NCBI GenBank assembly: GCA_026120035.1
Contig: JALRME010000010.1
Coordinates: 1,178,001 to 1,242,000, forward strand
DNA from: Coleophoma eucalyptorum
Lineage: Eukaryota; Ascomycota; Leotiomycetes; Helotiales; Dermateaceae
DNA: 64,000 bases
Reading direction: 5' to 3'
In this document: piece after piece, positions 10,925-21,884 of the stretch
How the letters are laid out: every line of letters begins with the position of its first letter
Position numbering within the stretch: position 1 is the first letter of the stretch
Translations under genes and position numbers: made by a program
The notes under the pieces: model-generated
Told to the model about the DNA's origin: nothing
Databases searched by the model: none
Seen by the model: the letters and a program-made list of their open reading frames with translations, nothing else

Positions 10925-11354
10925 CAAATAATCTTGCACCAATTCCCTTGCCTACAAGGGGCGCGTCGCGTTCGGCGAGAAGAAGATCTACTGGACTATT
11001 TCTTAAGGCTTAGGTGGAAACCCATATGTATCTAAGTCGAGGATATACTATATAATAGCTAGTTCTTCTTTAGAAGTAAGCCTTTGAGTTTTCGAAGTAG
11101 TATCGCGTCGAGGAGGTTTTCTGTTAATTTGATTGCGAAGGGTCGTTCGAAGTACGTCGTAGGCTATGCAACTACTTGAACACTTTCTAATTGGCTTTAT
11201 TTAACTACTTGAATAGCTAAAAGAATCCTACCTTCTTGATTAGATGGTAGAGCTTGATGTAGTGGAGGTATTATATATAGAACATAGGTTGACGCGTTGG
11301 GTGTTTTGAGGTAGCGACTCGACTGGGATGGCGACTCGCTTAGAAAATACATTA
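10925..11354 (-). mobile_element. Fot1/Pogo-like transposon, truncated copy (TIR plus 5' end of transposase)
   Basis: Read on the minus strand, this matches the start of the full-length elements at 16574-18708 and 46761-48613: the TIR end at 11291-11354 (finishing AAAATACATTA), the leader about the conserved AATCAAGAAGGTAG box (here near 11245), and the helix-turn-helix part of the transposase with many stops. Only about 430 bases remain; the DDE core and the other TIR are gone. The TIR holds two copies of a GGCGACTCG-like subrepeat. Its sequence differs from the TIRs of the other two copies, so it is a separate subfamily. Confidence 0.7.
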
Positions 11355-11660
11355 TTTATAAACCTCTTATTTCAACTGTAATAGACAGGTCAAAATGGTA
11401 AGGTAAATATATCCAAGTGATTGTGATGGAGGTCATATAAATACCCCTATTCGGTATCGATTCGACCTCCGTAGTAATGCAGTTGTAGTGTCTGCATCCG
11501 AGCGCAAACACGGGAACAAGCAAGTGGTATAGCAATATTCCAAATGTATACACATATAGATGGTCTAGCGAATATACCGATATATGCAAGTGGTGTAACA
11601 ATGCTACCTCACGTGCAGGTGGTATATCGATGTTTGAACGATAAAATTTATATATAGCTA
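11355..11660 (-). mobile_element. Degenerate Copia-type solo LTR with triplicated terminal segment
   Basis: This resembles, on the minus strand, the better preserved LTRs at 12773-12998 and 21307-21531: an ACTGTAA-GACAGGTCA box near 11377, the TGATGGAGGTC box near 11428, ATTCGACCTCCGTAGTAAT near 11459, and a GCAATATTCCAA end near 11530. The terminal segment recurs in degraded form at 11521-11542, 11587-11608 and 11616-11637. No target-site duplication could be recognised. It abuts the truncated transposon directly. Confidence 0.55.
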
Positions 11661-11809
11661 TTAGTATGCGTTTACAACATACAGATCTCGTAATAAACAT
11701 CACAGGCTTCAATTTTAGGGTATACGGTGATATAGATGGTTGCTGATTCCCTCTATGTATACGTATCGTAAATAAGGTTATATCCTATCAATGAATGTAT
11801 CTATATGAT

Positions 11810-12239
11810 TGTAAGAATCTGATCTGTCCAGAGGAAAAAATTGTATAATCCAGAACTGTGATTTGACAGGTTAAAAGGTGATGGCATTTCTAAGCAATTA
11901 CCGAGGCCCTACTAAATAGAGCCTCCTTGGCTGACTAATTGCTTACAAGTGCACGTGCCTGAGGCCGTGGAACGACAGAACCCTTGGGTATATGTCATGT
12001 GACCAAGCAGATGTCACGTGGCACGGGACAGTATGCATAGGCGAGTATGAGCAGAGTCGGAGGGGTTTCGGACCTAGGAAGTATATAAAGGGAACTTGTC
12101 ATAGAACTTAGTTTCTTCCTTCTATTTCTTCTTATCTTTTATGTGTCCTTCGTACTGGACCTATAGGATTCGGATCAATATAAGGTTATTGTGCTCCCAA
12201 ACACCTCTATCCTGCCTTTGATTCACCTATGTCGTTACA
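11810..12239 (+). mobile_element. LTR of a second retrotransposon family (430 bp, long variant)
   Basis: The sequence starts TGTAAGAATCTG and ends GTCGTTACA, matching the inverted ends TGTAAGGAC/GTCCTTACA of the nested solo LTR at 17313-17608. The downstream half is clearly the same family: GAGTATGAGCAGAGTCGGAGG, a TATATAAAGGG promoter box at about 12083, the GTGTCCTTCGTAC box, and GTTATTGTGCTCCCAAACACC. Flanks ATGAT and ATGGT could be an imperfect 5-bp duplication. Alternatively, the TGGTTAGATCACG directly after the LTR could be a primer-binding site, making this a 5' LTR with degraded interior to its right. Confidence 0.7.
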
Positions 12240-12772
12240 ATGGTTAGATCACGTACCAAGTACATATTATTATAATCCAACACTAGGAACACTTTCTTTC
12301 ATAGAGAGAATCTAGTTGCTCTTAGAGCTCCTATTTCAAGGTTCTACTCATTCTACCTCCTATAGGTTGATTCTATTCGTATCGATAAGTTGCTTTAATA
12401 CCAAGGAGGTATTGCTTTTGGTTATAGTATTAGCTAGATTAGTAGTACCTTCTATCCACTTTATCTCTATAATTCTACGTCTTTCGTATAATTCTCGAAG
12501 GTATATAATATCGATTATAAGGCGCTTTTCTTAGGTTGTTCTTAGCTTAATAAGGTGCTCGAATACTAACCTAGAATTAATACAAATAACCAATAAAAGT
12601 TGAATCTTAAGCTATTGTTCTATAGTTTATTTAAGTATTATTCCTCTGTGACGGATATATTGACTTCTACGGTTATTTAAGTAGTCTCTAAGCTAGAAGC
12701 TATAATGCTTACATTTTTAGTACACCCTCTTTAATAAAACATATCTTTCGATTCAATTAATTTATTTGCAAC
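12240..12772 (+). repeat. Degraded transposon-derived AT-rich sequence
   Basis: Very AT-rich sequence with an open stretch (12316-12534) of low-complexity, strongly biased translation that I cannot assign. It lies between two LTRs and most likely is RIP-degraded interior of the 11810-12239 element. This is inference from position and composition only. Confidence 0.4.
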
Positions 12773-12998
12773 TGCTGGTCTACCTCTTGTTTTAACTGTA
12801 AAGACAGGTCACGAATGAGGTAAAGATATAGATGATTTCTCTTCTAAGTTGGTGTGATGGAGGTCTTATTAATACACCTATTCGACCTCCGTTGTAATAC
12901 AATCATGGTGTTTGCATCCGAGTACAAACATGGGTACCAGCAGGCGGTGTTTGTAGCAAGGGACAACAAACACGGGACCTAATAACGATATTCCAACA
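12773..12998 (-). mobile_element. Solo LTR, Copia-type (TGTTGGAATATC family)
   Basis: A 226-bp unit that, on the minus strand, begins TGTTGGAATATCG and ends GGTAGACCAGCA. It is colinear with the LTR at 21307-21531. The flanks GCAAC (12768-12772) and GCACC (12999-13003) form a 5-bp target-site duplication with one mismatch. No coding sequence is attached, so it is a solo LTR left by recombination. Confidence 0.75.
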
Positions 12999-13098
12999 GC
13001 ACCTTATAATATAAGATATTAGCCGATTTACATTTTGCTATACTAAACGTCTATGTAGAAAACGATACTTTAAGACTAGCTCGGGTTAACAGTCAACA

Positions 13099-14171
13099 CT
13101 AAGCACTTGAATCTTTAGGGGCCGGAGCCGCCTCTGGATTATCAGCTAACAAAGCCTCAACCTCCGCGCCCCTTCTACACCTCTCCTCAAGGGAAACCTC
13201 CTTTTCGGGCGACGTAGACCAACCAAGATGCAGCTCAGGATACTGCAGCGGAATTTCACCGTCACGCGGTAGGACATCTAGGTAGATAGGCCACGGCGTA
13301 CCCATCCAAGCGTTGCGAAACTCATGATCCAAGCGCTGACTGGAAGTTAGGGGGTGGATAAGAACGCTAAAAATAAATGTCAGACAAAAAAGCAGACGGT
13401 CTATATCAATTACTTTCTCCATATATATAGCGTGAAAAGAGATTGATAGAACGGTAATTCTATGCACACAGCAAGAAAGGTGCAGACTCTTATGTAACAC
13501 ATTGAACTGAGAAAGCTAAGGGCTTACCTAAGATTGCCACGGTTTGATGCCAAATAGAAAAAGACATCGGAGTATGAGGAGTCAGGGACCCAGACTAGTC
13601 CAAAAGTCATCAGCGTTGGCTTGTGTAGTATAGGACACTTGTGAAACCGATATATTGAAGTTTTCCGGTCTTTTAGCTATACTTACTCTCGTATGACCCA
13701 GCTGGATGCGGTCCCATGGGATACTCGTTGACCCTGTGCAATGGGACAGCGACAAATGCGCCTACGAGCAAGTGTCAGGAAGTTTAAATTTCGGTTTTCG
13801 TAACTAAAATTTTGCTCTCGAAACTCACCATCACGGCGCAGCCTCAAAACCGCATCACGTAGAGCGAGCGCTGCAGCTTTTTCGGGAGGTGATTGAAGCA
13901 AGAAGTAAATGTGGAAATGCCACTCTCGGTTTCGAGTTTCGACAACTGTTTTTAGATCCTGTTGCGGAGTCGGCACAGCGGAGAGAGTTACCTTGGCCAT
14001 ATTGAGATTATGCTGACAGACTTCGTAAGGTGTAATATCTTCAATATGTTCTAACTTCCTGTAGGCCTTGACTGATCGGGTATTCGTAGTGAGTTGGAAA
14101 TAGAATGTCATTGATAAGGCTATGACAGTAGAATGGGATGATAAATGGCTTAGTGGAGCACGCAATTGCAA
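13099..14171 (-). CDS. DOPA 4,5-dioxygenase-like extradiol dioxygenase
   Basis: Four minus-strand exons: 14171-13829, 13761-13687, 13594-13528 and 13366-13099 (introns of 67, 92 and 161 nt, all GT-AG). They join to 753 nt, 250 residues, with no stop. The core carries WHFHIYF (His85, His87), ALALRDAVLRLRRDG, GPHPAGSYEIW (His133), DVFFYLASNRGNLSVLIHPLT (His166) and HEFRNAWMGTPWPIYLDVLP, all typical of the small DOPA dioxygenase family. In betalain-forming fungi the family opens the catechol ring of DOPA; ascomycete members are of unknown substrate. The first about 55 residues before MAKVTLS are not conserved to my knowledge, so translation could start later (Met21 or Met58). The gene is intact although it sits between transposon fragments and a decayed gene. 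Confidence 0.85.
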
Positions 14172-15264
14172 ACAACCCTTGCGTTGATCTTCGGCTCTTT
14201 TATAGGACGGTCAAGGCTGCTGGCACGTGAGCTTGCACGGCAAGTAGGAGTTTGGTAGGCTTTCGGTAGGTCTCAAGTTGATTGCTTCCCTTACAAACTT
14301 TTAACCCTCATAATTACCTAATGACCTATCTATGTTGATGGTCCCTATATGCAATACCGCTGCCAAGGCCGAATCTTCGTACTTTTTGGGTCAACTGGCG
14401 GCTTGGATAAGGGCCTGTTCATCTGGTAAACACAGTCGTTAATCTCCAGGGCCGACGAAATTCAGACCTCCTTGATAGCCAGATCACCAAAATTATGACA
14501 GAGGAAATGACCGGCCTGCTTTCTTCCTACACAAAGTCAGTTACCGCTATAGCAAACAATTCATAGACCCAATCCAATCGCTGCCTAGGAACTCGCAGGA
14601 AAAACCGTCGTACAAACGCTGTAAATTGAGCGGGGCAAGACCAAAAATAGCGCAACCATGGCCATGCCATAATTCATGATTAGAGAGACTGGAGAAATAC
14701 ATGGGAATAAAGTAAAATGAAGATTCTCTACTTGTGAGAGTAACTTCGTCAACGCCCTAGTTAGGGTCATAATAATCAAATCAATTCTTTCGGCTTTGGT
14801 GGCTTGGGGTAAGAAGCCTGGCAAAAGCATGGTGGTAAGGCTTGCATTCCTGAAACACGACCAATCAGTGGCACAGCCTGCTCTGTTTTCCACACACAAC
14901 CACGGGCAGAAAAGGCAAAAAAAGCAAAAGAAAAGAATGATCTCATCGGGGCTGAGCTACTCCTAGAGAGTGACAGTACAGCTCTGAAGGCTTAGCGAGT
15001 GGCTCTTAATTTTCCCCATCACGGCTGTCTGTACTAGCACGAAGCTTTATGTTTAAGCAATGCCTTATCTGTGTCTCTATAGCCCACCCATAGTGTTCCT
15101 GTCACGAATCATTGTTCGTCTGCCCGACTGACGTCTAACATCTGTCGTTACCACGTTGTTGCAATGCCACCTATACATATCTCGCCATTCGATACGAACG
15201 ATGAGCTTATGCAGCACTAGCGGACCTACATACAATAGACATCCTAAACAAACACTTTTGCAGT
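14172..15264. other. Intergenic, no recognised gene
   Basis: A TATA-like TTTTATAGG lies about 30 bases upstream of the dioxygenase ATG. A 104-codon minus-strand frame (14585-14899) contains one hydrophobic stretch but no recognisable family features or clear start context. I do not call it a gene. Confidence 0.4.
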
Positions 15265-16130
15265 ACAACAACACATGACAGGGCCTTGGTGTTCATTGAA
15301 GCTGAGCTTGGGACTCCAGTATGGAATGTATTGTACCCAGAATGATGGTTGGTTGCAAAGAGATCTGGATCCCATATTGATGCTCTACATCAAAAGGCTA
15401 CCAAAGGTCAAGCGATAGTCTTAGTGGAGGATGTCAACCTCCATTTAGTTTGCCATCATAAAGCTGCTTACTTTAAGCCTATTCCACATTTTTTGCTGAA
15501 TCACAGCTTCTGGAGGAGTCAGATGACGATTGGAGCGCGAAATTTCGCAAATGGAGATCCAAAGGCATACGATACTCAGTCACTGTCGAATATTTGCAAA
15601 ATCGCATTGGGGTTTCTGCGGAGCTATAGTCTTCTTATTCAGCACGAGTCTAATTTTCTAATCGCAAAAGAGGCTTGCCTTATTCCTTCCAACATCGACT
15701 ATATGAAGTTCCAGCGATTCATAGAACCATTTCGTTCCATACCTGATGGCATTGTCCAATGAAGATACCACTATGGCCAAATGAGGCTGACTTGATTAAA
15801 TTTGCTGTTCGGCTCATGCGACCGCTGGGGCTGCGCTGGTCATACCACAGACAATATTTTCAAACAAGTCGTTTTTTGGAGGAATTCGTAGCTCCGCTGT
15901 TTCTCATCTTCGCGGGATTCTCATAGATTCTATCGACAATGCAAGTAGTTCTGGCAGCACTGGGGACAGAAGCTTGGAAGGCCTTTCAAGCAGCGAGCTG
16001 AGGGTTTTCAATTGCCGTGATATTGTTCTTCCTCGCAACGATAACAGGTGTACTTGTCGGTATTCTGGGGCTCCTAGCTAGCTAGCTTTGATTCGCTATG
16101 CGCGTATCGCGTCCGCAAAGTTGAAAAGGT
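15265..16130 (+). pseudogene. DUF6601-like integral membrane protein, decayed
   Basis: The frame reads LVFIEAELGTPVWNVLYP, then a TGA, then WLVAKRSGSHIDALHQKATKGQAIVLVED, then NLHLVCHHKAAYFKPIPHFLLNHSFW, ALGFLRSYSLLIQHESNFLIAKE, and after a stop at 15759, MRPLGLRW, RQYFQTSRFLEEFVAPLFLIFAGF and ILSTMQVVLAALGTEAWKAFQAA, ending in a hydrophobic helix (IAVILFLATITGVLVGILGLLA). This is the order of the fungal DUF6601 membrane family, with two C-terminal helices. Internal TGA/TAG codons occur at several sites, several at positions where TGG or CGA would fit, which suggests C-to-T or G-to-A transitions. There is also at least one frame change. Function is unknown even for intact members. Confidence 0.7.
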
Positions 16131-16573
16131 ATGCGAGATATAATACCTAGGAAGGGAAAAGAAGCAATACCTCACCTGTCAATATATCATTTTATACCAC
16201 CGTACATAGCTTGAATTACCCCCAAAACGAAAATGATAATAGTACGCTGGAATCTACTCTTCGCAGGCTATGTCTTTCTCTCTTTGCTTATGAATATAGA
16301 GCCACTATGCAACTTCATCGTCAAAGTATCGTCACACTTTACACGTAATACAGATCGCTCGGCATTGCTGTTGGGACTATATAAGCTTGGGTTACTTCAT
16401 CTGTGTAGTTGACCTCTGATTGTATTGATTTGATATCCAACTACGCTATTTTCTAGTATAAAGTATAGAATTTGACTATAGTAGCTCAGATCACTATAGG
16501 ATGACTAAGAGTATTTCTAAAAATTGTTAGACAACCTATGGTTCGCTAATAGAAATACTGAGTTCCTTATAGA
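16131..16573. other. Intergenic flank of a transposon insertion
   Basis: AT-rich, with no coding frame recognised. It ends at the TA target dinucleotide of the transposon starting at 16574. Confidence 0.4.
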
Positions 16574-18708
16574 TAACGTATTTCCCATATGAACCGTGCA
16601 CCCAAGTGAGCCGTGCACGACAACACCAAAACGCGTCAACTAACATTCCACCTACAATGCTACTACCAAATCAAGCTTTACCTTCTAATCAAGAAGGTAG
16701 AATTCTTTTAAGTATTTAGGCACTTGAATTATACCAATTTGAAAGTGTTCGAGCTACTGCTATTGCATATAACGTACCTATCCAAACCTTACGCGATCGA
16801 ATCAAAGGAGTAGCTTCTCGACGCGATTCTACCTCTAATGCTCAAAGGCTTACTCCTAAAGAAGAACTAGCTATTATAAAATATATACTCGACCTAGATT
16901 CGCAAGGGTTTCCACCTCGACCTTAAGCTATTAGAGAAATAGTAGATCTTCTCCTTACCGAACGCGACGCACCTTAAGTAGGCAAGAATTAGACCTCTAA
17001 CTTTATCAAACGTCGTCCAGAGATTAAAGCAAAGTTTAGTCGTAAGTATGACTATAAGAGAGCTTAATACGAAGATCTAGCTATTATTCGAGATTGGTTT
17101 CGACTTATACGGAATATAGTTACAAAATACGGAATTATAGAAGAGGATATATATAACTTCGACGAGGTAGGCTTTCTAATAGGCGTTATTACTACTGCTA
17201 AAGTAGTTATAAGCTTAGAGTCAAGGAATCGCCCAAAAACTATATAGCTAAGGAATCGAGAGTAGGTATTAATTATATAAGGTATTAATTCGTACGGCTG
17301 AACAATCCCTCTTGTAAGGACCTGACATGCTTAGAATAGACAATTGGGAATCCAGATATATGTCATGTGATCAAACACATGTCATGTGACCCAAGACAGT
17401 ATGCGTAAGCGAGTATGAGCAGAGTCGGAGGGGTTTCGGACCCAGTAAGCATATAAGAGGGACATGTCATGGAATTTGGTTTCTTTCTCTTCTTCTTTTC
17501 TTATCTTTTTTGTGTCCTTCGTACGAGACCTATAGGATATAGTCAATATAAGGTTATTGTGCTCCCAAACACCTCTATCCTGCCATTGATCAAACCTGTG
17601 TCCTTACACCTCTATTTATTATCTTTAAAGGACAAAACTACCTCTTAGCTTAGTACGAAGACTCTAGCCTTCCAAAGGATTGGATAATAACACTAAGTGA
17701 GAATAGGTGGACTACGAACGAAATTAGATATCAATAGATTTAGCACTTTGATAAGTATATAAGGAATCATATAACTAAGAAATATCGACTCTTAATTTTA
17801 GACGGCTACGAGTCCTACCTCTTAGCTTAGTTCTAGTAATTCTATATAGAAAGTAATATTATTATACTATATATACCTCCGCATTCGTCTTATATCCTTT
17901 AGCCTCTTAATATTAGATGTTTTAGTCTATTGAAAGTATTATATAGTAGGTAGATTAAGAACCTCGTTCGAGTTCGAATCAACTATATTACTAAGCTTAA
18001 GTTCCTCCCTATATTTTAGGAGGTATTTAAAGCTACTTTTATAGAGTAGAATATCAAAAGTAGATTTCGAGCTACTGGTTTAGTTCCGTACGATCTAGAG
18101 AATATCCTTTCTTACCTTAATCTTCAACTAAAGATACTAACGCCTCCTCCTATTAAAGAGCAAAATTAGACTTCAAGGACACTATAGAATGTAATAGAGC
18201 TTGAATTCCAGACAACACACCTTAAAAAGCGTATCGTACGACATTAGGATAGTTCTCCGACTTCAATAAATAAGGCATTTGACCATCTCGTGAAAGGAGC
18301 TCAAATTATGATACACTCGGCTATACTTCTTAAGGCTGAAATCAAGGCTTTACAAGAGGTAAATTAGATCAAAAAAAGAAGGGAAAGAAAGCGAAAGAAG
18401 CGTATATACTAAGGTGGGAGTCTGACAGTCGAGGAGGGTAAGGAAATCGTACGAAGTACTCAAATTCAACAAGGAGAGGGTAGTAGGCCCTATACGACAT
18501 CAACCCCTAGAAAGGAGGCGACGACGTTGTAGGTTATATAATCAAGTCGGACATAATGCTCGTACATACGAACAACCTTAAGATCAAATTGAGATCGAAT
18601 AGCTAGAGTCTATTTAATAGTGTTGTTATAATATACGAGAATTATAGGTGTTTTGGTGCTATCGTGCACGACTCACTTGGGTGCACGGTTCATATGGGAA
18701 ATACGTTA
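16574..18708 (+). mobile_element. Fot1/Pogo-like DNA transposon, full length, RIP-damaged, with nested LTR
   Basis: Flanked by TA and bounded by inverted repeats of about 59 bp beginning TAACGTATTTCCCATATGAA and ending with the complement at 18708. The two TIRs differ at a few positions, mostly C/T or G/A. Inside, on the plus strand, the transposase can be followed by comparison with the copy at 46761-48613: TPKEELAIIKYILDLDSQGFPPRP, FIKRRPEIKAKFSRKYDYKRA, YGIIEEDIYNFDE (first catalytic Asp region), then after the LTR insertion a DGYES-like DDE segment, a lysine-rich region and a zinc-knuckle-like tail near 18520. Nearly all Trp and Gln positions in the comparison have become TAG or TAA. Without the 296-bp LTR and its 5-bp duplication the element is about 1.83 kb. 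Confidence 0.88.
17313..17608 (+). mobile_element. Solo LTR inserted into the transposon (5-bp TSD)
   Basis: A 296-bp LTR with inverted ends TGTAAGGAC and GTCCTTACA, flanked by the perfect duplication CCTCT (17308-17312 and 17609-17613). It contains GTCATGTGA motifs, a CATATAAGAGGG TATA box near 17451 and the GTGTCCTTCGTACGAGACC box. It is the same family as 11810-12239 and the truncated copy ending at 35052. No primer-binding site or coding part remains. Confidence 0.9.
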
Positions 18709-18939
18709 TATGGATTTCTTTTCAACGAACTATATAAAATTCTTCAACTAGACAAAAGCTTCAAACTTGAAATAAAGAATAAGAAAATACTTGCAAACTT
18801 TGCCTCCTGCTATGTTTACGAAACCATCTCCTCCACCTAAGGGTACAAAGCTATCCAGAACGAAGACTTCGAACCCTCCTTTTGACACCCTATTTCGCGG
18901 TAATATATATACCGCCTTAGTTACTACTCCACCAGGGAT

Positions 18940-19737
18940 TCACAGCCCGACTTCTTGAGCCAAGAAGGCCGCAGCATCGGAAGCATCCACACCATAAGTG
19001 AGATGGGCTGCGGTAATGGTCAAAGTATTGTCGCAGACCAGGTCGCCCACGGCGCAGTACACTTTTGTCTGACTGGTAGGATAGTTGGGGATACGGCCGC
19101 CATCCTGTGCGTTGCGCGTGAACCCAAACAGAACGACGCCCTTGACCTTGGCTTGAAGTGCTGCAGGCAAAGCTTGGATGGATCCATCCATGACAGCGGT
19201 GCCTTGACTATGGAATAACAGCCGTTAGAGCTTCAGCCCGCTGAGTTCACTGGGGAAGTTACTCACCTGTATCCACCCGCTACAATGAGTGTATCGGGGC
19301 ACTGGCTGTTGGCGAGGTTGAACATGGTGGTAGCGGCACCAATGTCAGTCGGGCTGGTGTTCTGGGGGAGGAAGTTGTCGGCGAGCGTGGCATCATATGG
19401 AGATCCCACCCCTTGACATGCGACGTTGCTGGCCCCAAGAGCAGCCTGAAGGCTCGCGCAGGTTTGGGGACCAACGATGGTGCCCTGCTGGACTAAGTAT
19501 CAAATACACCTGAGAGATAAACCATCGAACACATACCATGTTACCGGTCTCGGTAGAGCCGCGAGCGAAGATGAAAGTCACCTTGCGGCAGATACCATTG
19601 ACTAAGTCATTGGATGTATCTCCCGACTGGCGTGCTTCAAGTTCGAGACGAGAGCCTTCAACCATGGTGGCATCGGGAACTGGACTCGCCATGGTCATCG
19701 AGGTCAACGCAGCGATGGTAATATATTGGAACTTCAT
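18940..19737 (-). CDS. Cutinase (secreted serine esterase)
   Basis: Three exons on the minus strand: 19737-19537, 19484-19267 and 19207-18940, with introns of 52 and 59 nt. The joined CDS is 687 nt, 228 residues. It starts with a signal peptide ([17 protein letters not shown]) and a short propeptide. The fold motifs follow: [17 protein letters not shown] (oxyanion-hole region), GGYSQG (nucleophile Ser140), CAVGDLVC (Asp195 between the last two cysteines) and AHLTYG (His208), giving a complete catalytic triad. Cutinases hydrolyse the ester bonds of plant cutin and other polyesters outside the cell. Length and cysteine pattern are normal, so the gene looks functional. It stands alone about 230 bp from the transposon end, with its promoter on the far side. 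Confidence 0.95.
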
Positions 19738-21306
19738 GTTGAAAGATAGATGGAAGCTAGAAATTTTCAGGCTGCAATGATGAGGTAGAGAGAATTTGAA
19801 ATGTCTGAAGTATCTGGAGCTGTTCGTCTGATGATTGTTGTCCCTTTCACCCCGACATCATCGACGCATTTATAGACAGAAGCCGAGTTCACAGCGCCGA
19901 GGCACAAAAGGTCTCTCCTCTTCCCATAATATATTCATTTCGCGATCTTGACTTTTTTTGGAAGGTTATCCCATCGAAATATGATGTGCGTTGTCTTTCT
20001 GGTAACTGGTTTGTTATGTGGCTTTTCTGTGAAAACCTCGATTTCAGGGCCAAATCTGCCGAGTGCCTCGGCGACGTTAGCAGTCAGTCATATTTCTTCC
20101 TGGCGTCCATGATGAAGTGTCAGCTGCACTAGCAATGGCAAATTAGAGGGTGACCGAGGCATGGAATGTCTGGATGCGATTCGACATTTAGTATACCGGT
20201 AGATTTCAAGGCACGCCCCGCGATGATATGGACCCCACATTTATCCCCTGTTCCGATCTCGCCAACGCCGTCTGGCTAAGTTCTAAGTGACGATGATTAA
20301 TTTATTCTGGACAATAGTGTTCCAGCGCAGCCTCGGCGAGTGTCCGCCATCTTCACCTTCGTGATTTTCCAAAGTCAATATCGGCAGAGGCGCCGGTGAG
20401 TATCGTTGCGGTCGAGGAGCACCCGGATAATGACCCGTTTGAATGGCCATGGTTTCATCTCGAGTATTAGTTATTCTTTGCATCTCGTATTAATACCTCT
20501 GCTACAAATTTTAGGCAGTTTGCTTGAAGATACTAGAACGTATTTAATGCATAAAATAGAAAAAAGGTTTAGCGTACATAGTATGAGATGATTAGTACTG
20601 ATAGTCTGTACTAGTTTTGGATGTAAAATATTCATTTGAAGTCTTGTGGATACAGTAATTAATATGCGGAAGGGTTGTAGAGTAAGTCTCAGAACCTGCA
20701 TCCTTCAGACAACAAAGTTTAACAGAAGCGCGACAACACGAAAAGCACGCCACAGGAGCTTTGTTAACGGTATCAGATAAGTTAGGATCAGCAACAGAGT
20801 ATGGGGCTCTGATTAGCACGTTGAGGACCGGACAAGGGATTTATAGTGGTAAGGTATTTAATATTCCAGTCTTAAACTAACGCTTTCAAATATCTATGTT
20901 CTAGACGTAGATGGCTCTAGAACGAAATTATACAAATAACGACCAAGTGCGAGAAAGGAAGGAAGATAAAGGCCACAAGTGTATGAGGACGTTCATTGGA
21001 TGGATAAATCGTGTAACTAATCGCCTACCTACCTGTAAACTGCATACACGATGTAGGGCACCTACAGATTTAGCCTTACTGTGTTAAATTATAAGGAATT
21101 TTAAAAATGAATAATCGCTGTGGTGGTATTGATGGCTTTCATCCCTGTCCCAGCCCTTGGGGCATTGTCCTCAAGCTACACGGATGAGTATGCATTAAAA
21201 AACAGAAGAAAACTTTCAGGTTTTTGAAAACAGTTGTCTAAGTCAAATCCTACTATTTTGCAGGGAGGCCAGACGGTATTATTGATTTATGCACCGGCAT
21301 TAGTAC
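19738..21306. other. Intergenic upstream of the cutinase gene
   Basis: The first about 150 bases are the cutinase promoter side (purine/pyrimidine-rich with TTTATAGAC near 19869). Beyond that several short frames on both strands have no recognisable content and overlap one another. I see no gene. Confidence 0.4.
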
Positions 21307-21531
21307 TGTTGGAATATCACCTGCTTGTACTCGTGTTTGTACCTTGCTACAAACACCACTTGTTTGTTATGATGTATGACTACGGAGGTTGAATCAGTAC
21401 CTGTTCTGTTTGTAGTACCAACAGAATAGGGGTATTTGTAAGACCTCCATCACACTCACTTAGAACAATCATCTACATTCTTACCTCACATTTTGACCTG
21501 TCTTACAGCGGAAATAAAAGGTATGCCAACA
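21307..21531 (+). mobile_element. Solo LTR, Copia-type, with perfect target-site duplication
   Basis: A 225-bp unit beginning TGTTGGAATATCACC and ending GGTATGCCAACA, flanked on both sides by AGTAC (21302-21306 and 21532-21536). TGTTGG/CCAACA inverted ends and a 5-bp duplication are diagnostic of LTR elements, and TGTTGGAATATC is common in Copia LTRs. It is colinear with the LTRs at 12773-12998 and 11355-11660. No internal coding region remains. Confidence 0.9.
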
Positions 21532-21884
21532 AGTACCAAGCTCAAACTTCCCCTAGCACACGTTCCAATTGTTGTAGATTAGATTCGCAAGAAACCCAAA
21601 GAGCTACTGATGACTCCAAATTTAATTTGATACGATTTTTATACTATGGAGTACTCGGAAATGTACACGTCTCTGAAAGAAATTTCAGGCGCTTTTCGAG
21701 CTCACTAGTGCGTATCAAGAATATCACCCTCGAAAATCTACTGACACAAGACGGATCGACCAATAAGGAAGTAATGATACAAGCTTAGAACATGAGATGG
21801 AGAAAATTTAAAAGTAGAGGTTGATGGAAGTTAGTTATACGAGTGAGAATCATCTGGCGTTGTTTCATAAGATGCGCTGTTATC

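Noticed and set aside
11356..11712. 118-codon minus-strand frame
   Set aside because: It lies within LTR-derived sequence; composition is that of a non-coding repeat.
11805..12244. Firm call of a target-site duplication for the 430-bp LTR
   Set aside because: ATGAT and ATGGT differ at one base and the following TGG could be a primer-binding site, so solo LTR versus 5' LTR cannot be decided.
12316..12534. 72-codon frame resembling a membrane protein
   Set aside because: The hydrophobicity results from extreme AT bias in degraded transposon DNA.
5461..14171. A secondary-metabolite gene cluster (P450, CmcJ-like oxygenase, dioxygenase, transporters, regulators)
   Set aside because: No backbone synthase is present, the P450, transporters and regulators are dead, and the intact genes are on different strands with transposons between them.
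14585..14899. 104-codon minus-strand frame with a hydrophobic segment
   Set aside because: No recognisable family, no intron signals and no supporting context.
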